A stretch of 22,720 nucleotides of DNA from CAYQDB01 sp964416195 (GTDB lineage: Bacteria; Zixibacteria; MSB-5A5; GN15; FEB-12), in the NCBI GenBank assembly GCA_964416195.1, contig CAYQDB010000031.1:1-22720 (forward strand), given 5' to 3'. Shown here piece after piece: positions 15,461-22,228 of this stretch. Made by a program: the position numbers and the translations under genes. Each line of letters begins with the position of its first letter. Positions within the stretch are counted from its first letter, which is position 1. The notes beneath the pieces are model-generated. The model was not told the origin of the DNA. It saw nothing but the letters and a program-made list of their open reading frames with translations, and searched no databases.

Positions 15461-15724
15461 TTATTGATTTCTCTCGCTGTTGTTTACGATAACCTCGACC
15501 TTGTCGGTGATGTCAATAGCCTGTACCTTGTTCGTTCTTTTCTCGAGGAGCTTTCTGGTGGCTCCGCCGATGAAGGTGCGAATCAGGCTGTCGGGCTTCT
15601 TGAGATCATTGACGACAAGACCAAGCAGGGGCGCGGCAATCGAGGTTATACCTATCGCCTTGCCCGTTTTTCCGGAAAACCGACCTCTCAGACGCCGGCG
15701 TTCTCTAGGCCTACCAGTCTGCAT
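15461..15724 (-). CDS. Small basic hypothetical protein (87 aa)
   Basis: I do not recognise this protein. The N-terminus is strongly basic (GRPRERRRLRGRFSGK). A weakly hydrophobic stretch follows (IGITSIAAPLLGLVV, about 24-38), too short and mixed for a sure membrane span. The rest is mixed charged, with a beta-like end (VQAIDITDKVEVIVNN). The ATG at 15724 has AAAGGTG 9 bases upstream; an ATG 9 bases earlier (15733) is also possible. A frame extending to 15823 would overlap the upstream NifX-like gene without a ribosome site. It sits between a NifX-like gene and the DUF5320 gene with 31- and 38-base gaps, so it belongs to the operon. Confidence 0.6.
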   Translation of the reverse strand: MQTGRPRERRRLRGRFSGKTGKAIGITSIAAPLLGLVVNDLKKPDSLIRTFIGGATRKLLEKRTNKVQAIDITDKVEVIVNNSERNQ

Positions 15725-15755
15725 TGTCCACATCACCTTTCTGCAAGCAGCTTGA

Positions 15756-16118
15756 CTATTGCCAGTGTCTTTCCACATTGGCACTGTCTGTTGGTTTGAG
15801 TTGATCGTTGCGGGCAAGCTCAATGGCCTGGGAGACCTTGCCCTCAGCCCAGGTGGCGGTTTTTATTCCCGCTGCCGAGAGAGTCGCAAAGGCCGTTGGG
15901 CCGAAATTGCCCGAGATTACAATATCAACCTTTTTGTCCGCTACGATTTGAGCCGCCTGAACCCCCGCCCCATGAGCTGCCTGAACACTCTGTTCATTAT
16001 TGACAACTTCAACGCTCTCGTCGCTGGTGTCAAAGATCAGGAAATACGGCGCCCGCGCGAATCGTGGATCAACACTGCTTGTTAGATCCGTGCCCTGAGA
16101 TGAAACTGCTATTCTCAT
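15756..16118 (-). CDS. NifX/NafY-like cofactor-binding-family protein
   Basis: A 120-residue single-domain protein of the dinitrogenase FeMo-cofactor family. It starts MRIAVSSQGTDLTSSVDPRF with the RFARAPYFLIFDT segment, then has HGAGVQAAQIVADKKVDIVI and GNFGPTAFATLSAAGIKT, the usual alternating strand-helix pattern. Unlike the operon's last gene it has no cysteine in the early loop (DPRFARA in place of HFGRCD), so it may hold a different ligand or act as a scaffold. The ATG has an excellent AAGGAGGAG site and overlaps the stop of the upstream NifX-like gene by 4 bases. Function in a metal cofactor pathway is inferred from family and neighbours. Confidence 0.87.
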   Translation of the reverse strand: MRIAVSSQGTDLTSSVDPRFARAPYFLIFDTSDESVEVVNNEQSVQAAHGAGVQAAQIVADKKVDIVISGNFGPTAFATLSAAGIKTATWAEGKVSQAIELARNDQLKPTDSANVERHWQ

Positions 16119-16534
16119 AACTCCTCCTTAAAAAAACTTCCTCTGCCAAAGCCACCCCCCCGGCCCCGTCGCCCACGCCTTCCGCGACGACCGCGGCCCC
16201 GACCGCATCCCGGCAGGAAGAAGTAGCCATTTTGCAGGTTGCCGTTGGCATGTGCGGAGAGAACCTCATCGACCTCTCCTCTTACCCATGGGACTATTCT
16301 TATCCCAAGGGTAGCCAACATCGTTTCAAGTTGACGGGAGATTGCCCCGCAGATCACGGTATCAACCCCCAGGTCACACACAAACCTCGCCATCTGGACG
16401 ATGTGCATTAGCGGGATATCAACTGTTGTCCGCGAGGTCTCCTGACCGTCCTCGACATCGACTACCAGCAACTGGCGAGCGGTGTCCAGAACCGGTGACA
16501 CCCTTCCTTCCCATATCGGAATTGCAATCTTCAT
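16115..16534 (-). CDS. NifX/NafY-like protein with an Arg/Gly-rich tail
   Basis: A 139-residue protein. Residues 1-105 form the dinitrogenase FeMo-cofactor-type domain (MKIAIPIWEGRVSPVLDTAR, then LGVDTVICGAISRQLETMLA). Residues about 110-131 are a tail of Cys, Arg and Gly only (CGRGRGRRGRRGRRGRGGGF), longer than the core fold needs. It is the first gene of the operon, 186 bases from the sigma-54 regulator gene. I see no ribosome site before its ATG, unlike the next gene, and the nearest promoter candidate leaves a leader of only about 8 bases. The tail resembles RGG-type segments that bind nucleic acid or self-associate; here that is only a compositional likeness. Confidence 0.86.
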   Translation of the reverse strand: MKIAIPIWEGRVSPVLDTARQLLVVDVEDGQETSRTTVDIPLMHIVQMARFVCDLGVDTVICGAISRQLETMLATLGIRIVPWVRGEVDEVLSAHANGNLQNGYFFLPGCGRGRGRRGRRGRRGRGGGFGRGSFFKEEL

Positions 16535-16552
16535 AATTTGTAGAATAAGTAA

Positions 16553-16568
16553 AGCAGGATGTGTGCCG
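16553..16568 (-). promoter_or_regulatory. Candidate sigma-54 promoter A of the NifX-MinD operon
   Basis: On the minus strand CGGCACA-N4-CTGCT has the invariant GG (16567-16566) and GC (16555-16554) with the exact 12-base offset of the -24/-12 consensus TGGCACG-N4-TTGCW, and 9 of 12 positions match. The start would fall near 16542, only about 8 bases before the first ATG. The adjacent sigma-54 activator gene supports it. Confidence 0.42.
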
Positions 16569-16589
16569 AAATGTGCTCAGTTGTGGTAG

Positions 16590-16604
16590 AATGTTTGTAA
16601 CATT
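16590..16604. promoter_or_regulatory. Perfect palindrome upstream of promoter A (possible activator site)
   Basis: AATGTT-TGT-AACATT is a perfect 6-3-6 inverted repeat centred about 55 bases upstream of the predicted start of promoter A. It could bind the Fis-type helix-turn-helix of the adjacent regulator. Two direct GTTGTATT repeats lie just upstream on the minus strand (about 16610-16635). The assignment is inference from position. Confidence 0.35.
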
Positions 16605-16668
16605 AAGTAATACAACAAAATATCAAATACAACGAAGAACGTGAGATGCCAGCGGCGGCCATTATCAT

Positions 16669-16684
16669 TGCAATTACGCAACCA
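16669..16684 (-). promoter_or_regulatory. Candidate sigma-54 promoter B of the NifX-MinD operon
   Basis: On the minus strand TGGTTGC-N4-TTGCA has a perfect -12 box and the TGG of the -24 box at the right spacing (GG at 16683-16682, GC at 16671-16670), but the rest of the -24 box is poor. The start would be near 16658, leaving a 124-base leader that contains the 16590-16604 palindrome. Promoters A and B are alternatives. Confidence 0.33.
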
Positions 16685-16720
16685 TTTGCCTGGCGTGGGC
16701 TGCGATAGTGCAACTAAACA

Positions 16721-18055
16721 TTACTCAGGGGTTTTTATCCCCAGCTTCTTCATTTTGCGCCACAGCGTGGTCTTGTGGACCCCCAATTCCGCAGCCGTTT
16801 TGAGTCGGTTCCAGTTGTTTTTCCGCAAGGCTTCTTTTATGAAGCCGGCCTCAAAGTCGTCAAACGATGCTGATGGCGCCTCTTGAGAACTTTTAGCGGG
16901 CCGCAGATGATTGGGCAGGTCGTTGACGCCAATGATTGAGCTGCGGCAGAGGACAAAGGTGTGCTCGATGATATTCTCAAGCTCTCGGATGTTGCCCGGA
17001 TAGTTGTAGTTCATCAGTATAGACAGAACTTCCGGAGAGATCCCGGCGATCAGCTTGTTTTTCAAGTTGTTGAAGCGATTGGTGAAATGTTCTACCAAGA
17101 GGGGGAGATCTTCCCTGCGCTCTCGAAGAGGCGGCAGCTTGATGCAGATGACATTTATTCGGTAATAGAGGTCCTCCCGGAACTTTCCTGCTTTGACCAG
17201 TTCTTGCAGGCTTTTGTTTGAAGCGGCGATGATGCGAACATCGGCCTTAACTGATTCAGTGCCTCCCAGCGGTTCGTACGTACGTTCCTGAATCACACGG
17301 AGCAGGCGCACCTGCAAAGCCGGCGACACGTCGCCTATCTCGTCTAAGAATATCGTCCCCTTCTCGGCAAGGGCAAAGCGGCCCGGCTTGTCTTTACGGG
17401 CATCGGTGAAGGCCCCGGCTTTGTAACCGAACAGTTCAGCCTCCAGCAAGCTGTCGGGTAAAGCGCCGCAGTTAATAGTGACAAGCGGACGGTCTTTTCG
17501 GGCTGACAAGTTATGGATAGCGCGTGCGATCAGCTCTTTGCCGGTGCCGCTTTCTCCTTCAATCAGCACGGTGCTTTCGCTTTCGGCTATACTTGGGAGG
17601 ATATCGAAGATATTCAGCATCTCGCTGTTCTTGCTGACGATATCCTGAAAGGAAAATCTCTTACCCAATTCCCTCTGAAGTTCTTCAATAGCGCTTAAGT
17701 CTCTGAACGTCTCGACCCCCCCGATGATATTCCCCTCCTTGTCCTTGAGCAACGCTGTTGAAATGCTGATTGGAACGCTATTACCGGAGGCGTCAATAAT
17801 GTACACGGGTCTGTTAACCACCGGCCGCCCAGTCGCCAGGGTCTCTCTCAGGGCGCAATTGGTCTCGCAGATAGATGCCCGAAAGACATCGCAGCAGCGC
17901 TGCCCGACCGCCTCCTCTTTGGGAACCCCGGTTATCTCTTCGGCAGCCCTGTTGAAAGAAGTAACCCGCCATTCGCGATCAACGGTGAACACCCCGTCGG
18001 CTATGGAGTCGAGTATAATCTCGGTCGTATTGTCGTCTTCGTTCTTGTTGGCCAT
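16721..18055 (-). CDS. PAS-domain sigma-54-dependent transcriptional activator
   Basis: A 444-residue enhancer-binding protein counted from the ATG at 18055, with GGGTG upstream; an in-frame TTG at 18070 would add 5 residues. A PAS sensor (about 8-120) holds the cysteines C54, C55, C63 and C67 (CCDVFRASICETNC), which could form a redox or Fe-S sensor. The AAA+ domain (about 137-365) has Walker A GESGTGKE (167-174), a GAFTDA loop (214-219) in place of GAFTGA, and Walker B FLDEIGD. A Fis-type helix-turn-helix ends the protein (TAAELGVHKTTLWRKMKKLG). There is no receiver domain, so the signal probably comes through PAS. It lies just upstream of the NifX-MinD operon on the same strand and very likely activates the sigma-54 candidates there. 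Confidence 0.93.
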   Translation of the reverse strand: MANKNEDDNTTEIILDSIADGVFTVDREWRVTSFNRAAEEITGVPKEEAVGQRCCDVFRASICETNCALRETLATGRPVVNRPVYIIDASGNSVPISISTALLKDKEGNIIGGVETFRDLSAIEELQRELGKRFSFQDIVSKNSEMLNIFDILPSIAESESTVLIEGESGTGKELIARAIHNLSARKDRPLVTINCGALPDSLLEAELFGYKAGAFTDARKDKPGRFALAEKGTIFLDEIGDVSPALQVRLLRVIQERTYEPLGGTESVKADVRIIAASNKSLQELVKAGKFREDLYYRINVICIKLPPLRERREDLPLLVEHFTNRFNNLKNKLIAGISPEVLSILMNYNYPGNIRELENIIEHTFVLCRSSIIGVNDLPNHLRPAKSSQEAPSASFDDFEAGFIKEALRKNNWNRLKTAAELGVHKTTLWRKMKKLGIKTPE

Positions 18056-18085
18056 CTCTATCACACCCAACGGGTTTCAATATCT

Positions 18086-18114
18086 ATTCTACAACATGCG
18101 TTGCAGTTTCGCAA
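18086..18114 (-). promoter_or_regulatory. Candidate sigma-70 promoter of the regulator gene
   Basis: On the minus strand TTGCGA (18114-18109) and TAGAAT (18091-18086) are 17 bases apart, giving a start near 18079 and a leader of about 24 bases before the ATG. This would make the regulator constitutive or independently controlled. Confidence 0.48.
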
Positions 18115-18146
18115 CCCATATCATAGATTAACTCGGAGAGAAAGTA

Positions 18147-18170
18147 GGCAAGGTCTCCTAGAGACCTGCC
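18147..18170 (-). terminator. Hairpin between the beta-helix gene and the regulator gene
   Basis: GGCAAGGTCTC (18147-18157) and GAGACCTGCC (18161-18170) pair around CTA with one bulged base. It lies about 110 bases past the beta-helix stop and just before the regulator promoter. There is no T-run, so termination is uncertain and it could instead be an operator. Confidence 0.35.
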
Positions 18171-18225
18171 AATAGAAAAATATCTCTGTGGGTTAAGAGC
18201 CTGGTGCTCTTGACTTACAGATGGC

Positions 18226-18242
18226 AGGTCTGTTCCAGACCT
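18226..18242 (-). terminator. Second hairpin after the beta-helix gene
   Basis: AGGTCTG-TTC-CAGACCT is a perfect 7-3-7 inverted repeat 38 bases past the beta-helix stop. A smaller stem, AAGAGC/GCTCTT, is at 18195-18211. The GGTCT/AGACC arms echo those of the hairpin at 18147-18170. No U-tract follows. Confidence 0.35.
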
Positions 18243-18279
18243 TCCATACCCTGTTTGGGACCAGTGCTGTCTGAAATAC

Positions 18280-21200
18280 CTACGGGCATGGCGGAGGTGA
18301 ATTGGAACCCCGGAAAATGTACGCCGCAAGGTATGTCAGGTCGGCCACATCAGTGGGGCCACCGAGACCGACAACTCCATCGACATTCCCCTGTTCAGGG
18401 CAGGGAGGTGTGGGACCACCCTTAAAGAGGTAAGCAACGAGATATGTCAAATCAGCTACGTCGACCGGACCGCCAATGCCAACAACATTGTCAACATTGC
18501 CTCGCTCAACACAACAGCAGGCATCGCCGATGCCGTCGCCGTTGGTATCTTCCTGTCCGGGGTTGACCGTGTCAGGACAGTTGTCAATTGTGTCGGGTAT
18601 GCTGTCGTTGTCAGTATCGGCGTAATCCCTGCAGTTTGGACCGAATACCCCAATGAGTGTGCCGCATTGATTTAGAGGGCTTGCTGCTGCGCAGGGGGAA
18701 AGGGAATCAATGTGGTAATCAATGAAAGTCGTGTCGCAAAACAGCGGATCAAGCGAGATGTTGCCAAACGAGATTGCCGAATCAATCTGGCCATGTGCAT
18801 AGTCACCACCTGGATTGCCATAGGAGTCGTTGCAACGGACAATGGCTGCAATGACGAATGTCTGGTCGAGCTCCAGACCCATGTCGTCGTTAAAGGCAAA
18901 GACGCAGTTCATAACGGCGGCGCTGTCAAAGACCTGTTTAACCGAACTGCCTTTTGGGTAGTTGAACCAGAAGGTCATTCCACTCGCATTACCGACAAAG
19001 GTACAATTGGTGACAAAGTAATCCTCTCCAAACGTGAGAATCAACAGGCCACTGTTCTCGTTATCCCTGACCAGACAGTTGGACATCTCGAGCACTCCCG
19101 ACCAGGCGATAAAGACACCGTTACTGCCGTTGTTTGCAATTTCGCAATCACTTATTCGGATGGGTGGGAATGCAGCGAATGAATACACTCCCTCCAAAGT
19201 GTTGTTAGAGATTATACAGTTCTCTATATGTGCTGATGATTGGTACCCATAGAACCCATTACAGTCATTGCCCGTGATGATACAATTACGGATAGTCGGA
19301 GATGCTAAATTGCAGGTTACGGCTCCATGACCATAGCCCGTATCGGCAGCCCCGGTCAGCGTAAAGCCATCGATAACAGTCAAAGAATCCTCCCCGTTAG
19401 AAAGCATGAACCCGCTGAAGTGAATCCCTTCACAATCGATGACTGTAGAATCTGCTCCACTTTCAGAAATGAGCAATAGCTGTTTGCCGCGAAGGTCGAT
19501 CACACGGTTACCGACACCGGTATACGTGCCTGCCGCAGCCAGTACCGTGTCGCCGCTAATAGCTGAATCGATAGCTGCCTGTATCGTCGGAGCATCGCCG
19601 CTTCCGTCAGGTTTGACGTACCACATTCGGTATGTTTCGCAGGCATCACCGACGCCGTTGTGGTTCAAATCCTCCTGATCAGGGTTGTACACCAGTGGAC
19701 AATTATCCATCAAGTCGGCCACACCGTCGCCGTCGGTATCGGTCGCCAGCGTACAGCCGACATCGTAACGGCCAATCAGTGTTCCGCAGGAATTAAGCGG
19801 GCTGGATGCGGCGCATGGCGAGAGAGCATCTATTGTATAGTCTCCCAGTGTAGTGTCACACAAGAGCGGGTCGAGTACGTAGTTGTCGGATGTGTCAGCC
19901 TGGATGTCAACGTTAAGCTCGTAGTCGGCCGTGCCGTTGCCGTAAGAGTCATTGCAGCTAATGTTGAGGCTGTATGGGTACTGGGGGGAATACAGCCCGT
20001 AGTTGGTATTAAAAGCGAACAGGCAGTTTTCGATGACGGATGTGTCCATCGATGTCTCTGCGTTTTCGTCACTGCCTTTGGGAAAATTCCATGCGTAATG
20101 CATTCCGGTCCCATTGCCGACAAACGTACAGTTGTAGACGTGAAAGTCAGGTGCGTCAGTCCAAATGTATAGACCTTCACCGGTGTTACTTTCAAAAAGG
20201 CAATCGGACAGATCCAGCTTATTCCACGAAGACCATTCCATGCCGTATTGACCGTTGAACGATATCTCGCACCCGGATACTACTGTTGTCCAGGCCTCGC
20301 TGAAAACTCCCGTACCACTGTTGTTGGTGATTCGGGAGTCATACAGTAGTAATGTGCAATCCAGAGCGAAATCGTGATAGATGCCTTTGCCGTAGTTACT
20401 GGTGATAATGCAGTTCCTGACCGTCGCCGAGGCATCCTTCATCCATACTGCGCCAGAGCGCCACTCGGTGAGGTAGCTATTGGTGATGGTTATGCCTTCA
20501 ATAGTGGCAGTAGTGTCTTCGCCATTCTCAAGAATCACCCCATAATGTTCGTCAAGCTCGTTACCCTGGCAGTCAATGATTGTAACTTCCGGCCCGCCTT
20601 CTGATATGACTACGATATTCTTGCCGTTGAAATTCAGATCGCGGTTGCCAGTGCCGGTGTATGTTCCCGCCGCCAGCATAACAGTATCGTTGCTACTGGC
20701 CGAGTCAATAGCCGCTTGAATAGTAGGTGCATCGCCGCTGCCGTTCGGTTTGACATACCAGACCCGAATCGGATCACACGCGTCTCCCATACCGTCACCG
20801 TCGCTATCCTGCTGGGACGGATTGTATACGTTTGGGCAGTTGTCCATGCTGTTGGTGATAAAGTCACCATCGTCATCAGGATGATCACTGCAGTTGACGC
20901 CCCAGGCGCCGATAAGAAAGCCGCCCTGGTTCAGCGGGCTGTGAGCTGCACATGGTGAGAGCGTGTCGATATGCCAGTCAATAAATGTCGTGTCACAGAT
21001 CAGCGGATCCAGAGACATGTTGCCATCGGCATCGCCATGGTGAGCATCCGTGCCCGCCCAGTCGTCGTTTTCATTGCCATAGGAGTCAGTGTAGTGGGCA
21101 TCGAAACCTGAAACGCCCGCATAGACTTGTATGCCGATTGTCTGGTTGAAGGCAACGATTGTGCGGAAAAGAACCACTGTAGCCTGCTGTGCTGTCCGCC

Positions 21201-21894
21201 CTTTCGACGGATCGCCCACAAATACGAAGCCGCCACCCCCGTTGTGAACGATAGTGCAATTGCGGATGCCTACATTCCCTGCAGAGTAGGCTGTGATACC
21301 TGCGCCATCGTTGTAGTAGATCGTGCTGGTTTCCATGGTTACGTTGCCGGTCAGCGAACCGGAGCCTGCTACCGAAATACCATCGCCGCTGTTGCCGGCT
21401 ATTTCGCAGTTGACAATCCACGGATGGGCCGCGTCGCCGATGATACGAATACCGTTAGCGTCATTGAGGTTAATGATGCACTCACGTATCATAGGGGAAG
21501 ATTCGCCAATATAGATGGCTCCGGAATCAGGAGTTCCCTCCGCATGCGCGTTCGTTATCAGGAATCCCTGCACAACCGCAAACGTGTCCACCCAACTGTG
21601 AAAGTTGAACGCCCGATGCGGTTCCGATGCACTGCCCCCGCAGTCGATATTCGTCACGCCGGCACCGCTGGACGACATCAGGACGATTTCTTTGCCGTCG
21701 AAGCTGAGATCGCGATTTCCCACCCCAACGTATGTGCCCGGTGCAACCAGAACCGTATCTCCTTCCAGCGCCCCATCTATCCCTGCTTGAATTGTTGCCG
21801 AATCGCCGGGAACATGGATTATGGCTCCAAAAGCGAATGGTGAGAGTGCCATTACCAATACTGTCACAACTAACAAGTATGTGATTCGGTTCAT
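18280..21894 (-). CDS. Giant secreted three-module beta-helix protein with TSP3 and dockerin-like repeats
   Basis: A 1204-residue exported protein. The signal peptide spans about 1-23 (LLVVTVLVMALSPFAFG). Three homologous right-handed parallel beta-helix modules follow at about 26-333, 378-714 and 758-1088. Each opens with a TIQA(A/G)ID...GTYTGVGNR strand and ends with SLDPL.CDTT...SPCAA.SPLN..G.LIG. Between and after them are thrombospondin type-3 calcium-binding segments (339-373, 718-752, 1093-1126: D.DGD...DNCP..YNP.Q.D..GDGIGDAC). Two dockerin-like repeats (1132-1166, 1169-1204) read GNVD..VG.GGP.DVADLTY and end in PPCP. Such proteins act at the cell surface or outside the cell as adhesins or carbohydrate-active scaffolds; no catalytic residues can be named. 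The ATG has a GGGGG site 6 bases upstream. It appears to be a single-gene unit. Confidence 0.92.
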   Translation of the reverse strand: MNRITYLLVVTVLVMALSPFAFGAIIHVPGDSATIQAGIDGALEGDTVLVAPGTYVGVGNRDLSFDGKEIVLMSSSGAGVTNIDCGGSASEPHRAFNFHSWVDTFAVVQGFLITNAHAEGTPDSGAIYIGESSPMIRECIINLNDANGIRIIGDAAHPWIVNCEIAGNSGDGISVAGSGSLTGNVTMETSTIYYNDGAGITAYSAGNVGIRNCTIVHNGGGGFVFVGDPSKGRTAQQATVVLFRTIVAFNQTIGIQVYAGVSGFDAHYTDSYGNENDDWAGTDAHHGDADGNMSLDPLICDTTFIDWHIDTLSPCAAHSPLNQGGFLIGAWGVNCSDHPDDDGDFITNSMDNCPNVYNPSQQDSDGDGMGDACDPIRVWYVKPNGSGDAPTIQAAIDSASSNDTVMLAAGTYTGTGNRDLNFNGKNIVVISEGGPEVTIIDCQGNELDEHYGVILENGEDTTATIEGITITNSYLTEWRSGAVWMKDASATVRNCIITSNYGKGIYHDFALDCTLLLYDSRITNNSGTGVFSEAWTTVVSGCEISFNGQYGMEWSSWNKLDLSDCLFESNTGEGLYIWTDAPDFHVYNCTFVGNGTGMHYAWNFPKGSDENAETSMDTSVIENCLFAFNTNYGLYSPQYPYSLNISCNDSYGNGTADYELNVDIQADTSDNYVLDPLLCDTTLGDYTIDALSPCAASSPLNSCGTLIGRYDVGCTLATDTDGDGVADLMDNCPLVYNPDQEDLNHNGVGDACETYRMWYVKPDGSGDAPTIQAAIDSAISGDTVLAAAGTYTGVGNRVIDLRGKQLLLISESGADSTVIDCEGIHFSGFMLSNGEDSLTVIDGFTLTGAADTGYGHGAVTCNLASPTIRNCIITGNDCNGFYGYQSSAHIENCIISNNTLEGVYSFAAFPPIRISDCEIANNGSNGVFIAWSGVLEMSNCLVRDNENSGLLILTFGEDYFVTNCTFVGNASGMTFWFNYPKGSSVKQVFDSAAVMNCVFAFNDDMGLELDQTFVIAAIVRCNDSYGNPGGDYAHGQIDSAISFGNISLDPLFCDTTFIDYHIDSLSPCAAASPLNQCGTLIGVFGPNCRDYADTDNDSIPDTIDNCPDTVNPGQEDTNGDGIGDACCCVERGNVDNVVGIGGPVDVADLTYLVAYLFKGGPTPPCPEQGNVDGVVGLGGPTDVADLTYLAAYIFRGSNSPPPCP

Positions 21895-21978
21895 AGAAAC
21901 CCCCGGAATAAATAGTAAATAGTACGGTACTTATATCCTCAAATAAGATACGCTATTCACGCCTAAAGTCAATTATAA

Positions 21979-22021
21979 AGGTCGGGTTTCTCTCTGCCGG
22001 AGGCGGGCCGGAACCCGACCT
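21979..22021. repeat. Inverted repeat upstream of the beta-helix gene
   Basis: AGGTCGGGTT (21979-21988) and AACCCGACCT (22012-22021) are perfect 10-base arms around a 23-base GC-rich loop. The element may be a palindromic dispersed repeat or a terminator of fumC read-through. It abuts the MITE-like copy at 22044, so the whole 21895-22228 gap is repeat-rich and has no gene that I can see. Confidence 0.45.
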
Positions 22022-22043
22022 ATGGGGACGGTAGACGAGGAGA

Positions 22044-22201
22044 GGTTGTCCCAAAAGTTTGTTCCAGTTGAATTAGGTTTACGCCAAACGAGGTCACCAT
22101 TCTCTAACTCCGCGTAGCGGCGGGCTTTATGTCCGCCGTTAATCGGTGGGAGACAAGCCCCCACCCTACGCGAGACAAGACAGTTACCTTTTGAGACAGC
22201 C
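22044..22201. mobile_element. MITE-like repeat, copy 2
   Basis: A 158-base element homologous to 11363-11523. Terminal repeats GGTTGTCCCAAAAG (22044-22057) and CTTTTGAGACAGCC (22188-22201) are inverted with 2 mismatches in 14. The core again has CGCGTAG and CTACGCG arms flanking two hairpins, and the segment AGACAAGCCCCCACCCTACG is identical to copy 1. Divergence outside the core suggests old copies. It ends 27 bases before the fumC stop. Confidence 0.7.
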
Positions 22202-22228
22202 CCAGGATGCCCGCCGTCCACAAAACGT

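Noticed and set aside
18280..21894. Regularly spaced repeats suggesting a CRISPR or tandem DNA array
   Set aside because: The repeats are protein modules of about 380 codons with diverged DNA, in one open frame.
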